DNA from: Sphingomonadaceae bacterium
Lineage (GTDB): Bacteria; Pseudomonadota; Alphaproteobacteria; Sphingomonadales; Sphingomonadaceae
Direction of reading: 5' to 3'
NCBI GenBank assembly: GCA_013821585.1
Contig: JACDGO010000021.1
Span: 1-13,720 of the forward strand
Length of the DNA stretch: 13,720 nucleotides
Positions 7,116 through 13,720 of this stretch are shown here, piece after piece. The notes under the pieces were generated by a model that saw only the letters and a list, made by a program, of their open reading frames with translations, had not been told where the DNA came from and made no database searches. Every line of letters starts with the position of its first letter. Position 1 is the stretch's first letter. The position numbers and the translations under genes are program-made.

Positions 7116-9179
7116 ATGAAGCGCGCGACGATCGGACTGGCCGGGGTGCTGGCGGCGATTTCCTTTCCTTTGGCAGCGGCTCCCGCCGGATCGGTCTATC
7201 CGCCGTTTGGGCTCGATACGACCGCAACCGACACCGCGACGAAGCCGGGCGACGACTTCTTCGAATACGCCAATGGCGCCTATCTCGCGCGTACGCCGAT
7301 CCCCGCCGACCGCCCGATCGCCTCGCGCCGCTACGACATGACCGACCGCACCGAGGCGCAGCTTCACGCGCTGCTCGACGCGGCGGCGAAGGATGCGCCG
7401 CGCACGCCGACCGAACTCGGCGGCAAGGTCGGCGCCTTCTATGCCGCCTTCATGGACGAGGCGGCGATCGAGCGGCTCGGCGTCCACGCGGTCGATCCCG
7501 AGCTGACCACGATTCGCGGCGCGACCGACCGCTCGGCGCTCGCGGTGCTGATGGGCCGCTCGACGGTCGATTTCTATCCGAGCCCGTTCGCGGTCTTCAT
7601 CGACAGCGATCTGAAACGCCCCGATCGCTATGCGACCTATGTGTCGCAATCGGGGCTCGGTCTGCCCGACCGCGATTATTATCTGAAGCCCGAATTCGCC
7701 GCGCAACGAACGGCTTACGCGGCCTATGCCGAAAAGCTGCTGTCGCTCGCCGGCTGGACCGACCCGGCAGGCGCGGCGAAAGCCGCGCTGGCGCTTGAAA
7801 CGCGGATCGCCGAGGCGAGCTGGACCAAGGTGCAGCAGCGCGACCTGACGGTTCAGTATAACCCGATGACGCCTGCGGCGCTCGCGGCGGCGTCGCCGGG
7901 TTTCGACTGGGCGCGCTATCTCGACGCGGCCGGGGTCGGCGGCAAGGCGACCCTGATCGCGACACAGAATACCGCGTTCCCGAAGCTCGCGGCGATCGTC
8001 GCCGATGAGCCGCTCGATACGCTGAAGGCATGGATGGCGTTCCGCGTGATGGACGGCGCGGCGCCCTATCTCTCCCGCCCCTTCGCCGACGCGCGCTTCG
8101 CGTTCCGCGACCATGTTCTCGCGGGGCAGGCCGGGCAGAAGCCGCGCTGGAAGCGCGGAATCGCCGCGGTCGGCGGCGGCGATTGCGGCGCGGTCCCCGA
8201 AAGCTGCTTCGGCACGCTCGATTGGGGCGTGGGCCAACTTTACGCCGCCCGTTATTTCCCGCCGGCGACCAAGGCGCAAATCACCGCGCTCGTCGGCGAC
8301 CTCAAGACGGCTTTCCGTCACCGGATCGAACGGCTCGACTGGATGGGTCCGGCGACCAGGGCCGAGGCGCTCAAGAAGCTCGATACCTACGTCATCAAGG
8401 TCGGCTATCCTGACAACTGGCGCGACTACAGCCGTGTGACGATCCGCCGCGACGACCTCCTCGGCGACGTGCGCGCGGCAGCGGCGGCCGACTGGGCGTT
8501 CTATGTTGGGCGCAGCGACGGCCCCGTCGATCGTGGCGACTGGCTGATGACGCCGCAGACCAACGACGCCTACAACGGATCGCTGCGCGACATCGTCTTT
8601 CCCGCCGGCATCCTCCAGGCGCCGATCTTCGACGCCGCCGCGGATCCCGCGATCAACTATGGCGCGGTCGGCGGCGTCATCGGTCACGAGATGACGCACG
8701 GCTTCGACGACCAAGGCCGCGCGATCGACTCGGCCGGGGCGCTGCGCGACTGGTGGACGCCCGCCGACGCGGCGGCGTTCAAGGCGCGCGCCGCCGTCCT
8801 CGGCGCGCAATACGCGCAGTATGAGCCCGTGCCGGGCGCACACATCAATCCAGGATTGACGATGGGCGAGAACCTCGCCGACCTCGGCGGCCTGTCGATC
8901 GCGCTCGACGCCTATCATGCGTCGCTGAAGGGCAGGCCCGCGCCGGCGATCGGCGGGCTGGGCGGCGACCAGCGCGTTTTCCTGGGCTGGGCGCAGGCAT
9001 GGGCGGGCAAGGCGAGCCTCGAGGAGATCCGCCGCGTGACGACGAGCGATCCGCACAGCTTCCGCAAATACCGCGTCAACGGCGTCGTCAGGAACATCGA
9101 CGCCTGGTATGCGGCATTCGGCGTCAAGCCGGGCGACGCGCTCTACGTTCCGCCCGAAAAGCGCGCGCGCATCTGGTGA
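7116..9179 (+). CDS. M13-family (neprilysin/PepO-like) zinc metallopeptidase
   Basis: The protein has 687 aa, full length for bacterial M13 enzymes. A signal peptide (MKRATIGLAGVLAAISFPLAAAPAG) sends it to the periplasm. The N-terminal domain begins with the typical GDDFFEYANGAYL. The catalytic domain carries FPAGILQAPIFD, then IGHEMTHGFDDQGR with zinc ligands His524 and His528 and catalytic Glu525. The third ligand Glu585 is in GENLADLGGL, 61 residues from His524 and close to neprilysin spacing. The C terminus ends with VNGVVRNIDAWYAAF and VKPGDALYVPPEKR, which is diagnostic of the family. It cleaves oligopeptides because a closed chamber excludes folded proteins. ATG 7116 is chosen for its ribosome site. 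The stop overlaps the next gene as GTGA, so a flavoprotein is translationally coupled to it. Confidence 0.95.
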   Translation: MKRATIGLAGVLAAISFPLAAAPAGSVYPPFGLDTTATDTATKPGDDFFEYANGAYLARTPIPADRPIASRRYDMTDRTEAQLHALLDAAAKDAPRTPTELGGKVGAFYAAFMDEAAIERLGVHAVDPELTTIRGATDRSALAVLMGRSTVDFYPSPFAVFIDSDLKRPDRYATYVSQSGLGLPDRDYYLKPEFAAQRTAYAAYAEKLLSLAGWTDPAGAAKAALALETRIAEASWTKVQQRDLTVQYNPMTPAALAAASPGFDWARYLDAAGVGGKATLIATQNTAFPKLAAIVADEPLDTLKAWMAFRVMDGAAPYLSRPFADARFAFRDHVLAGQAGQKPRWKRGIAAVGGGDCGAVPESCFGTLDWGVGQLYAARYFPPATKAQITALVGDLKTAFRHRIERLDWMGPATRAEALKKLDTYVIKVGYPDNWRDYSRVTIRRDDLLGDVRAAAAADWAFYVGRSDGPVDRGDWLMTPQTNDAYNGSLRDIVFPAGILQAPIFDAAADPAINYGAVGGVIGHEMTHGFDDQGRAIDSAGALRDWWTPADAAAFKARAAVLGAQYAQYEPVPGAHINPGLTMGENLADLGGLSIALDAYHASLKGRPAPAIGGLGGDQRVFLGWAQAWAGKASLEEIRRVTTSDPHSFRKYRVNGVVRNIDAWYAAFGVKPGDALYVPPEKRARIW

Positions 9180-10114
9180 CAGGTCGTGAGGCGCATCGAG
9201 CCGATCGCACGCTCGACTGCCTGATCATCGGCGGCGGCCCGGCCGGCCTGACCGCGGCGATCTATCTCGCACGCTTCCATCTCGCGGTTAAGGTCGTGGA
9301 CGCGGGCGACAGCCGGGCAAGCATGATCGTGCGTACGCACAACCATGCGGGGTTTCCGGGCGGGATTTCGGGTGACGCGCTGCTCGGCCGGATGCGCGCG
9401 CAGGCGCGCAGCTTCGGCGTGTCGATCGAAACCGGCCGCGTCACCAGGCTGGAAACTTCCGGCGACATGTTCGAGGGCGAATGGGGCGAAGGAACGGTGC
9501 CCGCGCGCTCAGTCCTCCTCGCGACGGGCGTCCACAATCGCCGCCCCTCCATCGACGAATCGCTGCACCAGGCCGCGTTGAAGGCGGGCCTCCTCCACTA
9601 TTGTCCGGTCTGCGACGGGTTCGAGGTGACGGACCGCAATATCGCGGTCATCGGCGCCGGCGAGCATGGAATGGACGAAGCGGTCTTCCTGCGAAGCTTT
9701 TCCCCGAAGGTAACGCTGATCGCCCCCGACGCGCCGCACGGCTTCGGCGCGGAGGCGCTGGCGAAGCTCTCCGCATGCGAGATCGCCGCGATCGACGGAC
9801 CGTGCCATGTGGCGCGGATCGACGGCGAGGAAATCGTGATCGATACGGTTCGCGGGCCGCTCGGGTTCGACGCGCTCTATCCGGCGCTCGGTTCAGACGT
9901 GAACAGCGATCTGGCCCTGAGCATCGGCGCGGACGTCTCAGATGCGGGCTGCATCCTGGTCGACGCGCACCAACGGACGTCCGTGCCCGGCGTCTATGCG
10001 GCGGGCGACGTCGTCATCGGCCTCGATCAGATTAGTCACGCGATGGGCAAAGGCGGCGTCGCGGCGACGGCCATCCGCAACGATCTCGCGAAAGCCGCGC
10101 CGCTTCTGCGCTGA
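9176..10114 (+). CDS. Thioredoxin reductase-like FAD/NAD(P)-dependent oxidoreductase
   Basis: The protein has 312 aa, the size of low-molecular-weight thioredoxin reductases. The GTG start overlaps the M13 stop (GTGA), with no separate Shine-Dalgarno, which implies coupling. The FAD-binding GGGPAG is at 19-24. The redox pair is CPVCDGFE (Cys143, Cys146), corresponding to CATCDG in TrxB. A second dinucleotide site, IGAGEHGMDEA, starts at 159, and the C-terminal FAD motif is GVYAAGDV. The HRR…R segment that binds the NADPH 2'-phosphate in classical TrxB is missing: the equivalent place reads TLIAPDAP. The enzyme may therefore use NADH or a different reductant. The physiological partner is unknown and could be a thioredoxin, a peroxiredoxin or a small disulfide. 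It is not confidently trxB, so no symbol is given. Confidence 0.88.
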   Translation: MTGREAHRADRTLDCLIIGGGPAGLTAAIYLARFHLAVKVVDAGDSRASMIVRTHNHAGFPGGISGDALLGRMRAQARSFGVSIETGRVTRLETSGDMFEGEWGEGTVPARSVLLATGVHNRRPSIDESLHQAALKAGLLHYCPVCDGFEVTDRNIAVIGAGEHGMDEAVFLRSFSPKVTLIAPDAPHGFGAEALAKLSACEIAAIDGPCHVARIDGEEIVIDTVRGPLGFDALYPALGSDVNSDLALSIGADVSDAGCILVDAHQRTSVPGVYAAGDVVIGLDQISHAMGKGGVAATAIRNDLAKAAPLLR

Positions 10115-10146
10115 ACCGCGCCACGTCCCGTCCCAAAATCGCCGCA

Positions 10147-10175
10147 TTGCTTCGTCACAGGGTCGGCCCCATATT
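10147..10175 (+). promoter_or_regulatory. Weak candidate sigma70-type promoter upstream of the hydroxylase gene
   Basis: TTGCTT (10147-10152) and CATATT (10170-10175) are separated by 17 nt, with three and four consensus matches respectively. It lies in the only plus-strand gap long enough for a promoter (10115-10181). The predicted transcript start falls at or next to ATG 10182, and no Shine-Dalgarno precedes that ATG, so the message could be leaderless. Confidence 0.3.
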
Positions 10176-10181
10176 CCGATC

Positions 10182-10964
10182 ATGGCCGAGGATAGCCCCG
10201 TGAAGACGCTTGCCGCCCCGAAGCAGGGTTTCTGGAACCGCGCGCACTATCTCGACCGCATGGATTTGCGGCAGTTGGTGGCCGCCTATTTCCAGCACTA
10301 TACGATCATCGCTTATCTGGCGCTCGCCGTCGCGTCGGTCGTCCTTTGGGCGCTCTATCCGGCGACGCTGGTGCAGACCGCGCTCTGCATCGCGGTCGCG
10401 ACGCTCGCTTGGCCGATGGTGTGGTACGGCCTGCACCGCTGGGTGCTGCACGGCAGTTGGATGTACAAGATGCCCATGTTCGCTTCGACGTGGAAGCGCA
10501 TTCATTACGACCATCACCAGGATCCGAACCACCTCGAGGTGCTGTTCGGCGCGCTGCGCCACACGTTGCCCACGGTCGCGATCGCGACGGCGATTCCCGG
10601 CTGGCTGATCGGCGGGATCGGCGGCGCGGCCGCGGCGTTCGCCACCGGCCTCGTCATCACCTGCTACAACGAATTCATTCACTGCATCCAGCATCTGGCG
10701 TTCAAGCCGCGTCACCCGATCGTCGCCAACATGAAGGCGCGCCACCTCGCGCATCATTTCCATCACGAGAGCGGCAATTACGGGATCGCGAATTTCGTCT
10801 GGGACCGCCTGATGCGCACTTATTACGACCGCAAGGACATCAAGGAACGGTCGAAGACGGTGTTCAACCTCGGCTACACGCCCAAGGTCGCGGAGAGGTA
10901 CCCTTGGGTGGCCGAACTTTCGGGCGGCGTCTGGGAAGGCCATCCGCGCCAGCGGAACCGGTGA
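10182..10964 (+). CDS. FA2H/Scs7-like fatty acid hydroxylase (sterol desaturase superfamily)
   Basis: The protein has 260 aa, starting MAEDSPVKTL. Hydrophobic segments at about 40-60, 62-84 and 132-162 suggest an integral inner-membrane enzyme. The di-iron histidine clusters are all present: HRWVLH (His85, His90), HYDHH (108-112), HCIQH (167-171) and HLAHHFHH (188-195). The stretch NMKARHLAHHFHH followed by SGNYGIANFVWDRL closely resembles eukaryotic fatty acid 2-hydroxylase (FA2H/Scs7), which puts a 2-hydroxyl on ceramide acyl chains using O2 and electrons. Sphingomonad glycosphingolipids carry 2-hydroxymyristate, so ceramide or fatty-acid 2-hydroxylation is the favoured role. There is no fused cytochrome b5 domain, unlike Scs7, so an outside electron donor is needed. 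The next gene overlaps it by 4 nt. The superfamily is firm; the 2-hydroxylase role is inferred. Carotenoid or other lipid hydroxylation is the alternative. Confidence 0.87.
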   Translation: MAEDSPVKTLAAPKQGFWNRAHYLDRMDLRQLVAAYFQHYTIIAYLALAVASVVLWALYPATLVQTALCIAVATLAWPMVWYGLHRWVLHGSWMYKMPMFASTWKRIHYDHHQDPNHLEVLFGALRHTLPTVAIATAIPGWLIGGIGGAAAAFATGLVITCYNEFIHCIQHLAFKPRHPIVANMKARHLAHHFHHESGNYGIANFVWDRLMRTYYDRKDIKERSKTVFNLGYTPKVAERYPWVAELSGGVWEGHPRQRNR

Positions 10965-12109
10965 CGGTTCGAGTCAGGCCGGTCGCGAGCAAGGTCGACC
11001 GCAAAGCATTCGTCGACCTGCCGTTCCGCCTCTATGCGGACGATCCCAATTGGGTTCCGCCGCTCAAGGGCGAAGTCCTTGCGCTGATCACGCGGGGCAA
11101 GAACCCGTGGTTCGAGCATGGCGAGGCGCAGTTGTTTCTCGCCGAGGCCCACGGCCGCGTGGCCGGGCGCATCTCCGCGCATATCGACCATCTCGCGCTC
11201 GCCCAGCCGCTCGAACAGGGCATGGGGCCGGGCACGGGCAATTGGGGACTGCTCGAAGCGGAGGACGGGAGCGTCGCGGCCGCGCTGATCGCGCGCGCCG
11301 AGGACTGGCTGCGCGAACGCGGCATGGCGCGCGTTCTCGCGCCGCTCAGCATTTCGATCTGGGACGAGCCTGGGCTCCTCACCAAGGGCTTCGGTCATCC
11401 CCCGACGGTGATGATGGGGCACAACAGCCCCAAATATCAGGGGTGGGTCGAGGCGCTCGGCTACACGCCGGCAAAGCAGCTCTACACCTACGACTTGCCG
11501 ATTCTCGAGGGCTTCCCCCCGCTTGTCCAGCGCATCGTCGCCTCGGGCGAGCGCAATCCGCGCATCATCATCCGCAAGGTCGACAAGTCGCGCTTCGCCG
11601 AGGAAGCGGCGCTGATCCTCGGGATTCTCAACGACGCATGGGAAGCGAACTGGGGCTTCGTCCCGTTGACGCCCAGCGAGATCGCCTATGCGGGCAAGAA
11701 GCTCAAGCCGATCGTGTTCGAGGACTTGATCCGGGTCGCCGAAGTCGAGGGCGAACCGGTCGCGTTCATGATGACGCTTCCCGATCTCAACGAGGCTTTG
11801 AAGCCGCTGAACGGTTCGCTGTTCCCGTTCGGCTGGGCGAAATTGCTGTGGTGGCTGAGGAAACCGAAGGTCCGAACGATGCGCGTGCCGCTGATGGGCG
11901 TCCTCAAGCGGCTGCAATCGACGCGCCTCGCCAGCCAGCTCGCCTTCATGCTGATTGAATATATCCGCCGCGACGCGATCGCGAATTTTGGCTGCTCGCG
12001 CGGCGAGTTCGGCTGGGTGCTCGATGACAACCAAGGCATGCGCGCGGTCGCCGAGGCAATCGAGAGCAAGATCGACAAGGTCTATACGATCTACGAGAAA
12101 CCGCTCTAG
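10961..12109 (+). CDS. GNAT-superfamily acyltransferase, bacterial ceramide synthase (bCerS) candidate
   Basis: The protein has 382 aa. The GTG start overlaps the hydroxylase TGA (GTGA). The N half (YADDPNWVPPL, then EHGEAQLFLAEAHGRVAGRISA, 53-74) has the beta-hairpin of a GNAT fold. It is followed by APLSISIWDEPGLL (127-140) and MMGHNSPKYQ, a pattern shared with E. coli YghO-like proteins. The C half has a second GNAT-like core: VEGEPVAFMMTLPDLNEAL, a central MRVPLMGVLKR strand, and a late GWVLDDNQGM with a terminal VYTIYEK. Relatives are often named 'dATP pyrophosphohydrolase', which this sequence does not support. From memory, Caulobacter ceramide synthase (CCNA_01212) is a GNAT-type N-acyltransferase of similar size. 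Coupling to an FA2H-like hydroxylase makes sphingoid-base N-acylation attractive. The fold is well supported; the ceramide role is inference. Confidence 0.68.
   Translation: MTVRVRPVASKVDRKAFVDLPFRLYADDPNWVPPLKGEVLALITRGKNPWFEHGEAQLFLAEAHGRVAGRISAHIDHLALAQPLEQGMGPGTGNWGLLEAEDGSVAAALIARAEDWLRERGMARVLAPLSISIWDEPGLLTKGFGHPPTVMMGHNSPKYQGWVEALGYTPAKQLYTYDLPILEGFPPLVQRIVASGERNPRIIIRKVDKSRFAEEAALILGILNDAWEANWGFVPLTPSEIAYAGKKLKPIVFEDLIRVAEVEGEPVAFMMTLPDLNEALKPLNGSLFPFGWAKLLWWLRKPKVRTMRVPLMGVLKRLQSTRLASQLAFMLIEYIRRDAIANFGCSRGEFGWVLDDNQGMRAVAEAIESKIDKVYTIYEKPL
12106..12109. other. Shared stop codons (CTAG) of convergent genes
   Basis: CTAG supplies the TAG of the GNAT gene (plus strand) and the TAG of xthA (minus strand), the same arrangement as at 1423-1426. 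No hairpin terminator is visible between the genes. Confidence 0.85.
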
Positions 12110-12876
12110 CGCAGGATGATCCAGGTCGGCGCATGGTCGCTCGCCTTCTCGCGCCCGCGATGGTCCTTGTCGACTCCCGCATCCGCGAAGCGATCGACGG
12201 CTTCGGGCGAAAGCATCAAATGGTCAATGCGAAAGCCCGCGTCGCGCGGCCAGGCGTTCATCTGGTAGTCCCAGTATGTCCACATCGGGCCGGTCGGAAA
12301 GCGCGTGCGCAAGGCGTCGGTCCAGCCCTGCGCCGAGAGGCGGCGAAACGCGGCGCGGCTTTCGGGCTGCATCAGCGCGTCGGCCGCCATCGCGGACGGC
12401 TTCCACACGTCGTCGTCGGTCGGGATGACGTTATAGTCGCCGGCAAGGACGACGGGCGTTTCGCTCGCGAGGAGTTCGGCCGCATGCGCGATCAACCGGT
12501 CGAACCAGGCAAGTTTATAATCGAACTTGGGTCCGGGCAACGGGTTGCCGTTGGGAAGGTAGATCGAGCCGATCGTTACGCCTGCGACATCAGCTTCGAT
12601 GTAGCGGCTGTGCGTATCGTCGGGATCGCCCGGAAGGCCGCGGCGGCGCTCGACGGGGTCGGTGCCCTTGGCGAGGATCGCGACACCATTGAAGCCCTTC
12701 TGTCCATGCCACACCGCGCCATAGCCCGCAGCGCGAATGTCGCTCTCCGGAAAGGTCTCGTCGCTCGACTTCAGCTCCTGAAGGCAGACGACGTCGGGCG
12801 CAGTCTCCGCGAGCCATTCGACAAGACGCGGCAGCCGCGCCTTGATGCCGTTGACGTTGTAGGTGGCGATTTTCAC
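12106..12876 (-). CDS. xthA: Exodeoxyribonuclease III (Xth)
   Basis: The protein has 256 aa, an EEP-family AP endonuclease and 3'-5' exonuclease acting in base-excision repair. All catalytic residues are visible: Asn7 (YNVNGIKAR), Glu34 (LQELK), Tyr106 (SIYLPNG), Asp147 and Asn149 (AGDYNV), Asp218 (RIDHL), and Asp247-His248 (SDHAP). This order and spacing match E. coli exonuclease III. The start is GTG, sharing one base with the erpA stop (TAGTG), so the two genes are probably co-transcribed. The stop lies within the same CTAG as the convergent GNAT gene. Length and motifs are normal. Confidence 0.95.
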   Translation of the reverse strand: MKIATYNVNGIKARLPRLVEWLAETAPDVVCLQELKSSDETFPESDIRAAGYGAVWHGQKGFNGVAILAKGTDPVERRRGLPGDPDDTHSRYIEADVAGVTIGSIYLPNGNPLPGPKFDYKLAWFDRLIAHAAELLASETPVVLAGDYNVIPTDDDVWKPSAMAADALMQPESRAAFRRLSAQGWTDALRTRFPTGPMWTYWDYQMNAWPRDAGFRIDHLMLSPEAVDRFADAGVDKDHRGREKASDHAPTWIILR

Positions 12877-13205
12877 TAAACGGAGAAGCTCGATCCACAG
12901 CCGCAGCCGCTCGCGGCGTTCGGATTCGTTACCTTGAACGCCGCCCCGCCGAGCGATTCGACGTAATCGACCGCCGCGCCGGCGACGAGATCAAGGCTCA
13001 TCGGATCGACCACGAGGCGCACGCCGTCGCGCGTCGTCACGCTGTCGTCGGCGTCCGCCTCGTCCGCGAGCCCGAATTTATACTGGAAGCCCGAGCAGCC
13101 GCCGCCCTCTACCGACAGGCGAAGGATCGCCGGTTTGGCCTGACGCGCCGCGATCGCGGCGACGCGCGCGGCAGCGGAAGGCGTGAGATCGACGGTTGCG
13201 TTCAC
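12876..13205 (-). CDS. erpA: ErpA, A-type iron-sulfur cluster insertion protein
   Basis: The protein has 109 aa, an A-type carrier delivering Fe-S clusters to target proteins in the cytoplasm. The three ligand cysteines are Cys37 (GGGCSGFQYKF) and Cys101/Cys103 (SGCGCGSSF). LRLSVEGGGCSGF and VDPMSLDLVAGA are typical of ErpA/IscA. ErpA is favoured over IscA or SufA because the neighbours are not isc or suf genes. The start is GTG 13205, since no in-frame ATG lies nearby upstream. The M23 gene upstream on the same strand ends 37 bp before it, and xthA follows with a one-base overlap. Confidence 0.9.
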   Translation of the reverse strand: MNATVDLTPSAAARVAAIAARQAKPAILRLSVEGGGCSGFQYKFGLADEADADDSVTTRDGVRLVVDPMSLDLVAGAAVDYVESLGGAAFKVTNPNAASGCGCGSSFSV

Positions 13206-13242
13206 GCCCCGAAGATAGGCGTGAGGGCGATGAGCGGCAAGC

Positions 13243-13720
13243 TCAGTCGGCCGCGGGGCCGCCCATCGCGACCTTGGTTCCCGCGCGCGCGTTCATCGCG
13301 GTCAGATAGTTGGCCGACTGGAGGAAGGGCATCGGGTTGACCGCATGCCCATCGAGCCGGACTTCATAGTGAAGATGGCTGCCGGTCGAACGGCCGGTCG
13401 AGCCCATCCGCGCGATCAGCTGGCCGCGCTTCACGCGCTGGCCGGGCTGGACGAGAATCGCCGAGAGATGGCCGTAGCGCGTCTGGATGCCGCGCCCATG
13501 CTCGAGCTCGACGAGATTGCCGTATCCGTTCGCCCATTCGGCGCGGCCGACGATGCCGTCAGCGGTTGCATAGATCGACGTACCGATCGGCCCCGGCATG
13601 TCGACGCCGGCGTGCATGGCGGCGCCGCCGCGGAACGGATCGGTTCGGACGCCGAAACCCGATGTGAAGGTGACGACGTCGACCGGACGTTGCGAGGGGA
13701 TTGCGACGATCCCCTGCTGG
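13243..13720 (-). CDS. M23-family (LytM) peptidase, partial: N terminus beyond the window
   Basis: About 159 C-terminal residues are present, and the frame is open to the right edge. It starts QQGIVAIPSQRP and leads into SGFGVRTDPFRGGAAMHAGVD, the M23 signature with zinc ligands His36 and Asp40 (fragment numbering). GHLS and GSHLHYEV, carrying the remaining catalytic and zinc histidines, follow. All LytM active-site motifs seem intact, so it should be an active peptidoglycan DD- or interpeptide endopeptidase rather than a degenerate EnvC/NlpD-type activator. The ATG at 13617 is internal to the domain and not the start. It reads toward erpA with a 37 bp gap. The N-terminal targeting region is out of view. 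Confidence 0.93.
   Translation of the reverse strand, partial: QQGIVAIPSQRPVDVVTFTSGFGVRTDPFRGGAAMHAGVDMPGPIGTSIYATADGIVGRAEWANGYGNLVELEHGRGIQTRYGHLSAILVQPGQRVKRGQLIARMGSTGRSTGSHLHYEVRLDGHAVNPMPFLQSANYLTAMNARAGTKVAMGGPAAD

Noticed and set aside
6894..9056. A 720-codon open frame on the minus strand
   Set aside because: It lies antisense to the M13 peptidase, whose motifs and codon pattern are clear. The frame is Arg-, Gly- and Ala-rich with no recognisable domain, as expected from a GC-rich shadow frame.
10115..10146. A possible rho-independent terminator after the flavoprotein gene
   Set aside because: No convincing stem with a T-run is visible; the sequence is simply GC-rich.
10874..12034. 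A 386-codon minus-strand frame opposite the GNAT gene
   Set aside because: It shows no domain or start signal; the plus-strand GNAT-type protein explains the region.
1..13720. CRISPR arrays, tRNA genes, insertion sequences or att-like direct repeats
   Set aside because: I found no regularly spaced repeats, cloverleaf-like sequence, transposase motif or flanking inverted repeats. Short GCGC-rich repeats reflect base composition.

Overview
This window looks like a chromosomal segment of a GC-rich alphaproteobacterium, most likely a sphingomonad (Sphingomonadales). The evidence is base composition of roughly two-thirds G+C by eye, strong G/C-ending codon use, and gene families I recognise as typical of that order: LptF/LptG, the DUF2141–lipid kinase–Tam41-like cluster, the fatty acid hydroxylase–GNAT pair, and ErpA/Xth. 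No phylogeny could be run, so this placement is inference. Coding density is very high. No gap exceeds about 70 bp, and I see no RNA genes, insertion sequences, CRISPR arrays or phage genes.

Layout. (1) Positions 2-1426, plus strand: an open frame entering from the left edge. Its first ~50 codons look like an internal piece of a FadN-type 3-hydroxyacyl-CoA dehydrogenase; the rest is a hybrid histidine kinase with a receiver domain. The join is abrupt and coincides with a change in codon use, so it is either a rearrangement or an assembly chimera. (2) Positions 3715-1423, minus strand: a three-gene lipid-linked operon of a secreted DUF2141 protein, a diacylglycerol-kinase-family lipid kinase and a Tam41-like CDP-diacylglycerol synthase candidate. 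(3) From about 3721 to 6071, plus strand: lptF and lptG, the inner-membrane permease pair of the Lpt envelope-lipid exporter, followed by a signal-peptide-bearing HExxH metallopeptidase (6096-7064). (4) Positions 7116-10114: an M13-family metallopeptidase translationally coupled to a thioredoxin-reductase-like flavoprotein. (5) Positions 10182-12109: an FA2H/Scs7-like fatty acid hydroxylase overlapping a two-part GNAT acyltransferase of the type that includes candidate bacterial ceramide synthases. (6) Positions 13720-12106, minus strand: a partial M23 LytM peptidase, erpA and the exonuclease III gene.

How the genes fit together. Much of the window concerns envelope lipids. The lipid kinase and Tam41-like protein could make phosphatidic acid and then CDP-diacylglycerol. 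LptFG extract an outer-membrane glycolipid from the inner membrane. The hydroxylase–acyltransferase pair could make the 2-hydroxyacyl ceramides of sphingomonad glycosphingolipids. The most interesting hypotheses are the 2-hydroxylase/ceramide-synthase pair, the kinase/CDP-DAG-synthase pair, and the chimeric left-end frame. Gene packing is extreme: four same-strand pairs overlap by 4 nt (GTGA or ATGA), and both convergent pairs end inside one shared CTAG.
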